DNA from: DASUPK01 sp963831605
Lineage (GTDB): Bacteria > Actinomycetota > Thermoleophilia > Solirubrobacterales > 70-9
DNA: 64,000 nucleotides
Direction of reading: 5' to 3'
Assembly (NCBI GenBank): GCA_963831605.1
Contig: CAWHQR010000001.1
Span: 1-64,000 of the forward strand
The notes beneath the pieces are model-generated. The model was not told where the DNA came from and ran no database searches. It saw only the letters and a list, made by a program, of their open reading frames with translations. Positions 25,338-36,640 of the stretch are shown one piece after another (position 1 is the first letter of the stretch; the number at the start of each line of letters is the position of its first letter). Both the position numbers and the translations under genes were made by a program.

Positions 25338-25339
25338 CG

Positions 25340-25783
25340 ATGCCCGAGGAAGCAGCGAAGGTGGTCCGGATCGAGCGGACCTTTGATTCTCCGGCAGCGG
25401 ACGTCTTCGACGCTTGGACCAGCGAGGAGGTGATCAGCCGCTGGTTCAGGCCGATGGCGGGCTGGAAGGAGGCGGATGCCGAGGTGGACCTGCGGGTCGG
25501 CGGAACGATCCGGGTAGTGATGCGCTCCCCCGATGGAGAGCCGGTCGGAGCGCAGGGCGAGTACACGCTGATCGAGCCGCCGAACAGGCTCGCATTCACC
25601 TGGACCTTCGACGACGACCCCTCCAACCAGCAGATGATCGAGCTGGAGTTCACGGAGCGGGACGGCGTCACCACCGTGCTCTTCGTGAACAGCGACATCT
25701 CCGAGACGGCGCGGCGGGACTCTCAATACGTGGGCTGGTCGACCTGCCTCGATGAGATGGCGCGCGTTCTGGCGTCCAAGTAG
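25340..25783 (+). CDS. SRPBCC / AHSA1 domain protein
   Basis: A 147-residue START-like protein of the AHSA1 (Hsp90 activator homology) group. It begins VVRIERTFDSPAADVFDAWTSEEVISRWF, with a GEYTLIEPPNRLAFTW strand pair in the middle. In bacteria, ArsR-AHSA1 pairs are widespread and their ligand is usually unknown. A GAAAGGAG ribosome site precedes the ATG. It is the second gene of the ArsR operon. Confidence 0.86.
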   Translation: MPEEAAKVVRIERTFDSPAADVFDAWTSEEVISRWFRPMAGWKEADAEVDLRVGGTIRVVMRSPDGEPVGAQGEYTLIEPPNRLAFTWTFDDDPSNQQMIELEFTERDGVTTVLFVNSDISETARRDSQYVGWSTCLDEMARVLASK

Positions 25784-25835
25784 GGGAGACACAACGTGGA
25801 ACCTGTTCGATCTGACTCCGGAAGGGAGGCCCCGA

Positions 25836-26693
25836 TTGGTACGAGCAACTGACCTACGAGTGACCGCCGTGTTCCTGCTGGCGGCGGCCGCGATCGCCTG
25901 GATCGTGACCGTCGACCGGATGCAGGGCATGGATGCCGGGCCCGGGACCGACCTCGGCTCGTTCGGCTGGTTCGCCGGCATCTGGGCCGTGATGATGGCC
26001 GCGATGATGCTGCCCTCCCTGGTGCCGATGGCGGGGGCCTACGCCGCACAGGCGCGTGGCAGCTCCTCCGACGTGACCCCACAGTCCCTCCTGGGGACGA
26101 CCCTGTTCACCGCCGGATACCTGCTCACCTGGGTCCTGGTCGGGGTCGTGGCGTGGCTCGTCTTCGAGGCGGTCCGCTCGCTCGACATCTCATTCCTGGC
26201 CTGGGACGACGGCGGCCGCTACGTGGCCGGGGGCGTCATCGCAGGGGCCGCCCTCTACGAGTTCACGCCGCTGAAGAGGACCTGTCTGCGGCACTGCCGC
26301 GACCGCGAGCTGCTCGCCGCCGACTGGCGAGAGGGCTCGGCAGGCGCGCTCCGCATGGGCCTCGACCAGGGTGCCTACTGCGTCGGCTCGTCGTGGGCCC
26401 TGATGGCGGCGCTCTTCGCCCTCGGCGTGATGAGCATCACCTGGATGGTGGTGATCGCCGCGCTGATCGTGCTCGAGAAGGTGCTGCCCTGGCGCGAACG
26501 CGCCGAGGCGGTGACCGTGGTGGTGCTCCTGGCGCTGGCCGTCGGAGTCGCGTTCTTCCCGAGCCAGGTCCCGGGCCTGACGACCCCGGATTCGCCGGCG
26601 GCGATGCGCGCGATGGACTCGATGTCGATGCACGACGCGCCGATGCACCAGACGCCGATGCACCAGACGCCGATGCAGGGCATGGGCCCTTGA
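25836..26693 (+). CDS. DUF2182 membrane protein with Met/His tail
   Basis: A 285-residue integral membrane protein. The DUF2182 hallmark MMAAMMLPSLVPMAG is at residue 48 or so, followed by TPLKRTCLRHCRDRE and about seven transmembrane helices. The family is described as predicted metal-binding. The C-terminus after the last helix is MDSMSMHDAPMHQTPMHQTP and a Met-rich end, built on 15-bp tandem repeats, which could bind copper or another soft metal. I use the TTG at 25836 because AGGGAGG (25823-25829) precedes it; the only ATG in this frame upstream lies inside the previous gene. It follows the AHSA1 gene in the ArsR operon. Confidence 0.85.
   Translation: MVRATDLRVTAVFLLAAAAIAWIVTVDRMQGMDAGPGTDLGSFGWFAGIWAVMMAAMMLPSLVPMAGAYAAQARGSSSDVTPQSLLGTTLFTAGYLLTWVLVGVVAWLVFEAVRSLDISFLAWDDGGRYVAGGVIAGAALYEFTPLKRTCLRHCRDRELLAADWREGSAGALRMGLDQGAYCVGSSWALMAALFALGVMSITWMVVIAALIVLEKVLPWRERAEAVTVVVLLALAVGVAFFPSQVPGLTTPDSPAAMRAMDSMSMHDAPMHQTPMHQTPMQGMGP
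26628..26672 (+). repeat. 15-bp tandem repeat encoding Met/His tail
   Basis: Two perfect copies of ATGCACCAGACGCCG (26643-26672) follow one diverged copy (26628-26642). Each encodes a Met-His-x-x-Pro unit at the C-terminus of the DUF2182 protein. Repeat number could vary between strains. Confidence 0.7.
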
Positions 26694-26720
26694 CTTAGAG
26701 CGCGCTCAAAGTTCTATCTT
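26690..26720 (+). promoter_or_regulatory. MerR-type promoter with 19-bp spacer and dyad
   Basis: TTGACT (26690-26695) and TATCTT (26715-26720) are separated by 19 bases, the overlong spacer characteristic of MerR-activated promoters. The near-perfect dyad CTTAGAGCGCGCTCAAAG (26694-26711) fills the spacer, the usual MerR site. It overlaps the stop of the DUF2182 gene and precedes the MerR ATG by six bases. Confidence 0.75.
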
Positions 26721-26726
26721 CGAGGG

Positions 26727-27098
26727 ATGGACGCCACCCTCACGATCTCGGATGCGGCACAGAAGTCGGGGATCAGCGCACACACGCTCCGCTACTGGGA
26801 GCGCGCCGGGCTGATCCAACCGGTCACGCGAAACGGAAGCGGCCATCGCCGCTACGCGGAGGAGGACCTGGATCGGATCAGGTTCCTGACCAAGCTCCGC
26901 GCGACCGGGATGCCGATTCGCCAGGTTCGTATGTATGCGGAGCTGCTGAACGGGGGAGACGACACCAATGAGGAGCGGCTGGCGCTGCTCGAGGCTCACC
27001 GCGAGGCCGTCCAGGCCCGCCTCGATGAGACCGCCGGCCACCTCGAACTCATCGATTGGAAGATCGACCTCTACCGCGAAAGGCTCGGCAAGAAATGA
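26727..27098 (+). CDS. MerR family transcriptional regulator
   Basis: A 123-residue MerR-family protein. The winged helix reads TISDAAQKSGISAHTLRYWERAGLI, then GHRRYAEEDLDRIRFLTKLRATGMPI, with a C-terminal coiled-coil helix (EAHREAVQARLDETAGHLELI). No Cys metal site is present, so it is not a metal sensor of the CueR or MerR type. It resembles regulators paired with aldo/keto reductases. Its stop overlaps the next ATG, and it probably activates its own operon from the 19-bp-spacer promoter. Confidence 0.92.
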   Translation: MDATLTISDAAQKSGISAHTLRYWERAGLIQPVTRNGSGHRRYAEEDLDRIRFLTKLRATGMPIRQVRMYAELLNGGDDTNEERLALLEAHREAVQARLDETAGHLELIDWKIDLYRERLGKK

Positions 27099-28084
27099 AG
27101 AGACGAAATCTTGGAGACCTCGAGGTCTCGGAAATCGGACTTGGCTGCATGGGCATGTCCGCCTTCTACGGCGAGACCGACCTGGAGGAGTCGGAGGCGA
27201 CGATCAAGCGAGCCCTCGAGCTCGGCATCGACTTCCTCGACACCGCGCAGATCTACGGCCCGCTCACCAACGAGGAGCTGGTCGGCAAGGCGATCGAGGG
27301 CAAGCGCGATCAGTACGTGATCGCGAGCAAGTTCCAGCGCAGGCTGGACGACACTGTCGCCGGCGACATCTCGACGCTCGGGCAGATCGATGGCTCGCCA
27401 GAGAACGTCCGCAAGACGATCGACGGGACGCTCCAGCGGCTGGGAATCGACCAGGTCGACCTCTACTACCAGCACCGGGTCGACCCGAACGTGGAGATCG
27501 AGGAGACGGTCGGCGCCATGGCGGAGCTGGTGGAAGCCGGCAAGGTGAAGCACCTCGGCCTCAGCGAAGCTGCCCCCGAGACGATTCGCCGCGCCCACGC
27601 CGTCCACCCGATCACCGCGCTCCAGACCGAGTACTCGGTCTTCGCGCGGGAGCCGGAGGCGGAGCTGCTGCCCACCTGCCGGGAGCTGGGAATCGGCTTC
27701 GTGGCCTACTCGCCGCTCGGTCGCGGCTTCCTCTCGGGCCGCTTCAGCAACCCGGAGGAGCTCGCCGAGAACGATTTCCGGCGGAGCCAGCCCCGGTTCC
27801 AGGGCGAGAACCTGGAGGCGAACATGCGGATCGTCGCCAAGCTCCGCGAGATCGCGGACGAGAAGGAGATCACCCCGGCGCAGCTGGCGCTGGCCTGGGT
27901 GCTCGCCCAGGGTGAGGACATCGTCCCGATCCCGGGGACGAAGCGCCGCTCCTACCTCGAGGAGAACGCCGCGGCGGCCGACATCGAGCTCACCGACGAG
28001 GACCTCTCTCGGATCAATGAGGAGCTGCCGGAGGTCTCGGGCGACCGCTACGAGGAGGTCGGCATGTCGCAGGTGAACATCTGA
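27095..28084 (+). CDS. Aldo/keto reductase
   Basis: A 329-residue AKR barrel enzyme. It starts KRRNLGDLEVSEIGLGCMGMS, with the catalytic Asp-Tyr pair in FLDTAQIYGP, Lys in ASKFQRR, and His in YYQHRVDP. The NADP-binding C-terminal loop is IPGTKRRSYLEENAAA. It resembles the AKR13-type reductases that act on reactive aldehydes. The ATG overlaps the MerR stop, and its stop in turn overlaps the SDR ATG, so MerR, AKR and SDR form one tightly coupled operon, possibly for carbonyl detoxification. Confidence 0.93.
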   Translation: MKRRNLGDLEVSEIGLGCMGMSAFYGETDLEESEATIKRALELGIDFLDTAQIYGPLTNEELVGKAIEGKRDQYVIASKFQRRLDDTVAGDISTLGQIDGSPENVRKTIDGTLQRLGIDQVDLYYQHRVDPNVEIEETVGAMAELVEAGKVKHLGLSEAAPETIRRAHAVHPITALQTEYSVFAREPEAELLPTCRELGIGFVAYSPLGRGFLSGRFSNPEELAENDFRRSQPRFQGENLEANMRIVAKLREIADEKEITPAQLALAWVLAQGEDIVPIPGTKRRSYLEENAAAADIELTDEDLSRINEELPEVSGDRYEEVGMSQVNI

Positions 28085-29052
28085 TGGCGGGTGCCACGAC
28101 CGAGCGAATCTCCACCCCCTTCGGCTACGAGACCACGGCAGCCGAGGTGGTCGAGGCCGTGGACCTGACGGGCAAGCGGGCGGTCGTCACCGGCGGCGCC
28201 TCCGGCATCGGAATCGAGACCGCCCGCGCCCTCGCAGGAGCGGGTGCCACCGTCACCCTCGCCGTGCGCCGCACCGGCGACGGCGAGGAGGTCGCGCGGG
28301 ACATCCGCTCGAGCACCGGGAACGACAAGGTCACCGTCGACCACCTCGAGCTGGTGGACCCCGCCAGCATCGACGCCTTCGTGGCCGGCTGGGACGGCCC
28401 GCTCGACATCCTCGTCAACAACGCCGGCGTGATGGCGATCCAGGAGCTCACGCTCAGCGACCGCGGTCAGGAGATGCAGTTCGCGACCAACCACCTCGGT
28501 CACTTCGCGCTGGCCCTCGGCCTCCACGATGCGCTGGCGGAAGCGGGGAGCGCCAGAATCGTCTCGGTCAGTTCCTCGGGGCATCTGCGCTCGCCGGTGA
28601 TCTTCGACGACCTCAACTTCTCGTTCCGGGAGTACAGGCCGTTCGACGCCTACGGCCAGGCGAAGACCGCGAACGTCCTCTTCGCCGTGGAGGCGACCAG
28701 GCGCTGGGCGGACGACGGAATCCTGGCCAACGCCCTGATGCCGGGAGGAATCGCAACCCCGCTGCAGCGGCACGTCCTCGAGGCCGATCCCGACTACATG
28801 AAGAACGCCACCGAGCGCTTCGAGCGCGCCGGCATGAAGCTCAAGACGCCGGAGCAGGGCGCGGCCACCTCGGTCCTGCTCGCCGCCTCTCCGCTCGTGG
28901 AGGGCGTCGGCGGCCGCTACTTCGAGGACTGCAACGAGGCTCCAGTGGTCGAGCGGCGGCCGGAGGCGGGCATCGGCGGGGTCGCCGCGTACGCCGTCGA
29001 CCCCGCCAACGCGGAGCGACTCTGGGATGTCTCGCTCGAGCTGATCGGCTAG
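28084..29052 (+). CDS. SDR family oxidoreductase (retinol-dehydrogenase-like)
   Basis: A 322-residue SDR. The N-terminal motif is TGGASGIGIE, with an Arg-Arg in VRRTGDG suggesting NADP(H). NNAGVMA, SVSSSGHL and YGQAKTAN supply the catalytic tetrad. The extended C-terminus, with a LLAASPLVEGVGGRYFEDC segment, is characteristic of the WW-domain oxidoreductase/retinol-dehydrogenase-like subgroup in actinobacteria. It is the last gene of the MerR operon and converges on rpiA with a three-base gap. Confidence 0.9.
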   Translation: MAGATTERISTPFGYETTAAEVVEAVDLTGKRAVVTGGASGIGIETARALAGAGATVTLAVRRTGDGEEVARDIRSSTGNDKVTVDHLELVDPASIDAFVAGWDGPLDILVNNAGVMAIQELTLSDRGQEMQFATNHLGHFALALGLHDALAEAGSARIVSVSSSGHLRSPVIFDDLNFSFREYRPFDAYGQAKTANVLFAVEATRRWADDGILANALMPGGIATPLQRHVLEADPDYMKNATERFERAGMKLKTPEQGAATSVLLAASPLVEGVGGRYFEDCNEAPVVERRPEAGIGGVAAYAVDPANAERLWDVSLELIG

Positions 29053-29055
29053 GCG

Positions 29056-29736
29056 TCAGAGCCGGTCGACTGAATCTCCCCGGCCGATCAGGACCGGGCC
29101 GACCATCCCCGCGGGGAAGAGGCCGTGATCGACCACGCCGGGCATCAACGATAGGCGTGCCGCGAGCTCGCCGGGCTCGTGAACCTTGCCCTGGAAGTCG
29201 GCGATCACGCCGCCGTCGGGACTGTGCGGAGTGCCGGCGCGAAGCTCAACCTCACCCAGCTCTGCCGAGATCCGTGCCAGCGTGGAGGCGAGGCCGAACG
29301 CCGACAGCTCGAGGGGGATCGGCGCGACGATCTTCTGGACGGTCTTCGAGGAGTCCGCGATCACCACGAACTCCTCGGCGGTGGCGGCCACGATCTTCTC
29401 GCGAGTGTGGGCCGCGCCTCCTCCCTTGACCAGCCAGCGGTCGGGTGCGATCTGATCGGCGCCGTCGATCGCGATGTCGAGGCGGTCGAGCTTGTCGAAG
29501 TCCTCGACCGGGATGCCGAGCTCCCGGGCCTGGTCCTCGGTCGCGACCGAGGTGGCGACGCACCGGATGTCTCGGACTCCGCGGGCCGCGAGCGCCGGTA
29601 GCAGGTGCGCAACCGTCGAGCCGGTGCCGAGGCCCACCTTCATCCCGTCGGAGACGAGTTCGGCCGCGGCCTCCGCGGCGAGCTTCTTCTCGGCGTCAAG
29701 GTTTGAGTCGGCCACTGCCGGGAGCAGACTAGTCAT
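29056..29736 (-). CDS. rpiA: Ribose-5-phosphate isomerase A
   Basis: A 226-residue RpiA. It has GLGTGSTVAHLLPAL (phosphate loop), AIDGADQIAPD (catalytic Asp), KGGGAAHTREKIVA (catalytic Glu/Lys region) and the C-terminal PGVVDHGLF. It interconverts ribulose-5-phosphate and ribose-5-phosphate in the pentose phosphate pathway. The ATG at 29736 is chosen; a downstream GTG (29715) before DSNLDAEKKLA is an alternative. Divergent from tkt with about a dozen bases between starts, so the two promoters must overlap. Confidence 0.94.
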   Translation of the reverse strand: MTSLLPAVADSNLDAEKKLAAEAAAELVSDGMKVGLGTGSTVAHLLPALAARGVRDIRCVATSVATEDQARELGIPVEDFDKLDRLDIAIDGADQIAPDRWLVKGGGAAHTREKIVAATAEEFVVIADSSKTVQKIVAPIPLELSAFGLASTLARISAELGEVELRAGTPHSPDGGVIADFQGKVHEPGELAARLSLMPGVVDHGLFPAGMVGPVLIGRGDSVDRL

Positions 29737-29748
29737 AGGATCGTGGAG

Positions 29749-31809
29749 ATGGCCGCTACAACCGACCAGCGGACGGACATCGACGAGCTCTGCATCAACA
29801 CCATCAGGACGCTGTCGATGGACGCGATCCAGAAGGCGAATTCCGGGCACCCCGGAACGCCGATGGCCCTCGCACCGCTCGCCTACACGCTCTGGCAGCG
29901 GTACCTTCGCTTCGACCCCCAGGACCCGATCTGGCCGAACCGGGATCGCTTCGTGCTCTCGGCTGGTCACGCCTCGATGCTGCTCTACTCGCTCCTCTTC
30001 CTGACGGGAGTCAGGGCCGTGGATCCCGACTACGAGATCGAGGGAACCGCGGCGGTCAGCCTCGACGACATCAAGGCCTTCCGCCAGCTCGACTCGAAGT
30101 GCCCGGGGCACCCCGAGTACCGCTGGACGTCCGGGGTTGAGACCACCACCGGCCCGCTCGGCCAGGGAATCGCGACCAGCGTCGGCATGTCGGTCGCGTC
30201 GGTCTGGCAGGCCGCCTACTTCAACCGGCCGGACGCCGAGCTATTCGACTTCGACGTCTACGCGATCGCCGGCGACGGCTGCCTGATGGAGGGCGTCTCG
30301 AGCGAGGCCGCCTCGTTCGCAGGCCACCAGAAGCTCGCCAACCTCTGCTGGGTCTACGACAACAACCACATCACGATCGACGGCCACACCTCGATCACCT
30401 ACGAGGACGACGTCCAGGCCCGGTTCGAGGGCTACCAGTGGAACGTCACGCGGGTCGAGGATGCGAACAACCTGGATGAGATCGCCAGGGGCTTCGACAA
30501 CTTCAAGGAGGAGCAGAACCGCCCCACCCTGATCATCGTCGACTCTCACATCGGCTATGGCGCGCCGCACAAGCAGGACACGGCCGAGGCGCACGGCGAG
30601 CCCCTCGGCGATGAGGAGGTCCGCGAGACCAAGCGCTTCTATGGCTGGCCCGAGGACGCCGAGTTCCTCGTCCCCGACGGCGTCCAGGAGCACTTCGCCG
30701 AGGTGATGGGAAAGCGTGGGGCGGAGCTGAGCGGACAGTGGAAGGAGCTCTTCGAGAGCTACCGCGCCGACGACCCCGAAAAGGCCGCCCACTGGGAGGC
30801 GATGCAGCGCCGCGAGCTCCCGGAGGGTTGGGACGCCGACATCCCGAGCTTCGAGCCGGACGAGAAGGGCACCGCGACGCGGAAGGCCTCGAACAAGGTG
30901 GAGAACGCCGTCGCCGCAAGGGTCCCGTGGCTGGTGGTGGGCGCGGCGGACCTGACCGGCTCGAACTCCGTCGAGCTCGAGGGCAGCAAGCCCTTCGAGC
31001 CGGACTCGCGCGACGGCCGCCAGTTCCACTACGGCATCCGCGAGCACGAGTCGGCCGCGATCTCGAACGGGCTCTCGCTCTCGAAGCTGCGCCCGCTCTG
31101 GTCCACCTATCTGACCTTCTCCGACTACGCTCGCCCGGCGATCAGGCTCTCCGCCCTGATGGAGCTGCCGGTGATCCATCTCTTCACCCACGATTCGATC
31201 GGCCTCGGGGAGGACGGCCCGACGCACCAGCCGGTCGAGCAGCTCGCCTCGCTCCGCGCGATTCCGGGTCTGGACGTGATTCGCCCGGCCGACGCAAACG
31301 AAGTCGCGGAGGCCTGGCGGGCGGCGATGGACCGTCACCACCAGCCGGTGGCGCTCGTTCTCACCCGGCAGGACGTGCCCATCCTGGATCGCGCGAAGTA
31401 CGCCTCGGCGGACGGACTGCGCCGCGGCGGCTATGTGCTCGCCGACTCCGAGGGTGACCCCGAGGTCATCCTGATCGCGACCGGCAGCGAGGTCGCCCTG
31501 GCCGTCCAGGCCCATGAGCAGCTCGTCGCCGATGGAATCTCCTCGCGCCTGGTCAGCCTGCCCTGCTGGGAGCTCTTCGATCGCCAGGACGACGCCTACA
31601 AGGATGAGGTGCTTCCGCCATCGGTCAGCGCCCGGGTTTCCATCGAGCAGGCCTCTACGCTGGGGTGGGACCGCTGGGTCGGGCCCCAGGGAAGGAAGAT
31701 CGGGATGCACACCTTCGGCTCATCCGCGCCGCTCAAGGACGTACAAGGCAAGTTCGGCTTCACCCCAGACAAAGTGGCCGAGACGGCCAAGGAGGTACTC
31801 GGACGATGA
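29749..31809 (+). CDS. tkt: Transketolase
   Basis: About 686 residues with the complete transketolase layout. The N-terminal domain has KANSGHPGTPMALAPLAY and the thiamine-diphosphate motif GDGCLMEGVSSEAASFAG through YDNNHITIDG. The middle domain has HYGIREHESAAISNG, LFTHDSIGLGEDGPTHQPVEQ and the C-terminal SLPCWELFD. It transfers two-carbon ketol units. The ATG at 29749 with AGGA ten bases upstream is preferred over the GTG at 29743. Its stop overlaps the tal ATG (ATGA), so the two are translationally coupled. Confidence 0.94.
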   Translation: MAATTDQRTDIDELCINTIRTLSMDAIQKANSGHPGTPMALAPLAYTLWQRYLRFDPQDPIWPNRDRFVLSAGHASMLLYSLLFLTGVRAVDPDYEIEGTAAVSLDDIKAFRQLDSKCPGHPEYRWTSGVETTTGPLGQGIATSVGMSVASVWQAAYFNRPDAELFDFDVYAIAGDGCLMEGVSSEAASFAGHQKLANLCWVYDNNHITIDGHTSITYEDDVQARFEGYQWNVTRVEDANNLDEIARGFDNFKEEQNRPTLIIVDSHIGYGAPHKQDTAEAHGEPLGDEEVRETKRFYGWPEDAEFLVPDGVQEHFAEVMGKRGAELSGQWKELFESYRADDPEKAAHWEAMQRRELPEGWDADIPSFEPDEKGTATRKASNKVENAVAARVPWLVVGAADLTGSNSVELEGSKPFEPDSRDGRQFHYGIREHESAAISNGLSLSKLRPLWSTYLTFSDYARPAIRLSALMELPVIHLFTHDSIGLGEDGPTHQPVEQLASLRAIPGLDVIRPADANEVAEAWRAAMDRHHQPVALVLTRQDVPILDRAKYASADGLRRGGYVLADSEGDPEVILIATGSEVALAVQAHEQLVADGISSRLVSLPCWELFDRQDDAYKDEVLPPSVSARVSIEQASTLGWDRWVGPQGRKIGMHTFGSSAPLKDVQGKFGFTPDKVAETAKEVLGR

Positions 31810-32883
31810 CCCCCACACAGGAGCTCCACGACCTGGGCCAGAGCCTGTGGCTCGACAACATCACCCGGACGATGCTCGACGACGGGACGGAGCAGGGCTA
31901 CATCGACGATCTGAACGTCACGGGTCAGACCTCGAACCCCACGATCTTCGACAAGGCGATCAGCGGCGGTGACGCCTACGACGAGCAGATCGCCGAGCTG
32001 CGCGAGAAGGGGATGGAGCCCGAGGACATCTTCTTCGAGCTGGCCCTCGCCGACGTGACCCGCGCCGCCAGGATGTTCGCGTCGATCAACAAGGAGACCG
32101 ACCGGATGGACGGCTGGGTCTCCCTCGAGGTCTCCCCGACGCTCGCCTACGACACCCAGGGCACCGTCCAGCAGGCGGCCGATTTGTACGGCCGCGCGGA
32201 GGCGAACAACTTCATCAAGATCCCCGGGACGCCCGAGGGTCTGCCGGCGATCGAGGAATCGATCTTCGCCGGCGTGCCGATCAACGTCACGCTGCTGATG
32301 TCGACCGACCAGACGATGGCCGCCGCCGACGCCTACATGAAGGGCATCGAGCGCCGGATCGAGGCTGGGCTCGACCCGGACGTGCTCTCGGTGCTGTCGC
32401 TCTTCATCAGCCGCTGGGACGTTGCGGTCCACGACGACGTGCCAGACGATCTGAAGAACACCCTCGGCATCGCCGTCGGCCAGGCGACCTATGCGGCATG
32501 GATGGAGATGCGTGAGTCCGACCGCTGGAAGGGCCTCGAGGAGAAGGGGGCCCGCCTGCAGAGGCTGCTGTTCGCGAGCACCGGGACGAAGGACGAGAAG
32601 GCCTCGGACACGCTCTACATCGAGGCGTTCGCGGCTCCGGACACGATCAACACCATGCCCGACAAGACGCTCAACGCGTTCGCCGACCACGGCAAGGTGG
32701 GCGACCCCCTCCCGGCCGACGGCGGCGACTGCCGAGGAGGTCTTCAAGGCCCACCAGGACCAGGGCATCGACACCGACGCCCTGGGGCTCAAGCTCCAAA
32801 AGGACGGGGCGGACGCCTTCGTCAAGTCCTGGAACGAGCTGCTCGAGACGATCAAGTCCGAGTCCGAGCGCCTGGCCGCCTGA
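31806..32883 (+). CDS. tal: Transaldolase, frameshifted near the C-terminus
   Basis: About 358 residues of the longer actinobacterial/cyanobacterial Tal type. The N-terminal TSNPTIFDKAI, the Schiff-base region NFIKIPGTPEGL and the INVTLLMS strand are in one frame. At about 32731-32738, in a GGCGGCG stretch, the frame changes. It continues as AEEVFKAHQDQGID...FVKSWNELLETI to the stop at 32883. The span is one base longer than a multiple of three. The enzyme moves dihydroxyacetone units between sugar phosphates. ATGA overlap with tkt. Confidence 0.9.
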
Positions 32884-32993
32884 CCGCGCGCGCCGCGGTC
32901 CTGACGCAGGTACCGATGAACATCTGATGAGCCGCTGTGCCGAGCATTACCCTGCATGGGCCTCGATCTAGGGAATTCGACCAGGGAGAAGGC

Positions 32994-34981
32994 ATGAGCA
33001 AGCATTTCGGGAGAAGACTCGTTCTCACGGTGCTGCCGGTCTGCGCGGCGATGTTCTTCGTGCCGGCGGCAATGGCCGCGACGGTGACGGTGAACACATC
33101 CACGGACGAGTTCGGAACGGGCTCCGGGTGCTCCCTGCGCGAAGCGATCAAGTCCGTGGACGGAGTCAGCGGGGGAGCCGCCGCGGGTACCGACTTCGGA
33201 GGCTGCGTCGCGTCGGGCTCGTATGCGACCAGCGCTGACCCGCCTGACACGATCATGGTCCCCGCCGGCACCTACCAGCTCAACCTCTCTGCGGGCTCGC
33301 CGGAGGACAACGATGCATCGGGTGATCTCGATGTCTTCCGCTCCATGACCGTCGTCGGAACCGGTAACCCGACCATTCAGCAGACGGTCGCCGGCAGCCG
33401 TGTCTTGGACGTCACAGCGACCGGCAAGACGCTGTCGCTTTCGGGCCTCACGATCACGGGCGGCGACCAGGCCGCGAGTGACGGCGGTGGCATCCATTTC
33501 AGGGGCGGCTCCGGGAGTGCCAGCCTGAGCCTCAACGGCGTCACCGTGACGAGGCAACGACGCGGCCGGGAACGGTGCTGGGATCTTCACTGACAGCCCG
33601 ACGACGATCACCGACAGCGTGATCACCGACAACCACACCATGGTCACGAGCGGGCCTAGTGGTAACGGAGGCGGGATCTACCAGGATGGGTCGACCGATT
33701 CGTTCAGCGGAGTGTCACTGGTCCTAGACCACAGCTCGGTCACAGGCAATTCCGCCGGCGACTCGACGAACTTCGGCTCCGGTGGCGGCATCTACCGGAT
33801 CACGATGCCCGCTGACAGCACTTCCAACGCCACGATCCGGGACAGCGACGTCTCCACCAACAGGACCCACTTCTTCGGCGGAGGGATCTACAGCGAGAGC
33901 GACGCGACCCTCGATGTCGATGGAAGCCTGATCAGCGGCAACCAGGCTCTCGATACCAGTAGGGAAAGGGCGGAGGAATCGCCGTGAATTCGGCGACTCC
34001 GGTCGGCGGGCCCCAACGGCGAACCTGGTCGACACCACCGTCACCGGAAATCAGGCCAGTAGGCAACGGCGGCGGGATCAAGGTGGGAAACGGCGGGTTA
34101 GCCAACCTCAGTCTGCTCTTTTCCACAATCGCCAACAACAGCAGCTTCGTGGGACCGAGTTCATTTTCACCGGCAACAGCAGCTCGAAGCCGAGCTACGA
34201 GATCGAAGGGACGATCATGCGTCTCCGACCCCGTCGAATGCCTGCGTCCTTCCCGGCTCGACTTCGTGAACAGGACCGACGACGGCTACAACATCAGCAC
34301 CGACCCCACCGATACGACCGCTCCAGCCGGTCGGGGCCCGGCTGCGGGCTCACCGCGCCACTGGCCGACGGCGACCGGACCGGCCAGAGCGGCCCCTTGG
34401 TGAACGCGCTCGCCGACAACGGAGGGCCCACCAAGACGATGGAGCCGACCGCGTCCAGCTTCGCGGTCGACAACATGCCCAATGCAGTCTGCACCGCGCT
34501 CAGCCCAGCGGTGACCACGGACCAGCGCGGCTTCGCACGACCCGAGGTGAGCGGTGGCAACTGCGACAGCGGCGCCTACGAAGTGCAGTCACCGGTCCTC
34601 ACCCCGATCGGCGGCAAATCCGTCGCGGCAGGTCAGCTGCTGAGCTTCACGGTGTCCGCCGCGGACTTGGATCCCTCCGACACACTCGTCTTCTCCGCGA
34701 CCAATCTCCCGCCAGGGGCCACGTTCGACCCGGGTACGCGAACATTTGCGTGGACACCTGGCGCGGCTCAGGTGGGGAACTACCCCAATGTCCACTTCAG
34801 CGTCACCGACGGGTTCAGTTCAGACGCCGAGGACATCGGCATCGCCGTAACGACTCCGCCGCCGCCCGCGGCCACCACGGGCTCCGCTGCTCCGGCGCCT
34901 CCTGCAAAGAAGAAGTGCAAGAAGCACAAGAAGGGCAGCGCCGCGGCGGCCAAGAAGTGCAAGAAAAAGAAGAAGAAGTAG
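32994..34981 (+). pseudogene. CSLREA beta-helix surface protein with Lys/Cys tail, multiply frameshifted
   Basis: It starts with a signal peptide (MSKHFGRRLVLTVLPVCAAM, cut after AMAA) and TVNTSTDEFGTGSGCSLREAI, the CSLREA domain start. Repeated segments such as GLTITGGDQAASDGGGIH, GGGIYRITMP and NGGGIKVGNGG give a right-handed parallel beta-helix, then a cadherin/Ig-like module (SVAAGQLLSFTVSAADLDPSDTL) and a Lys/Cys-rich tail (34907-34981). The frame changes at least six times between 33545 and 34370, while homology continues. It would be an exported, wall-associated protein. Either heavy sequence error or real decay; the ribosome site (GGGAGAAGGC) and both ends are intact. Confidence 0.7.
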
Positions 34982-35008
34982 CAGTAGGCGATAGATAGGC
35001 TGCGCCGC

Positions 35009-36632
<1,624 letters not shown>

Positions 36633-36640
<8 letters not shown>

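Noticed and set aside
33540..34400. Programmed frameshifting or phase variation in the beta-helix gene
   Set aside because: The shifts are at many unrelated places, without long homopolymers or slippery heptamers and stem-loops; sequence error or decay is simpler.
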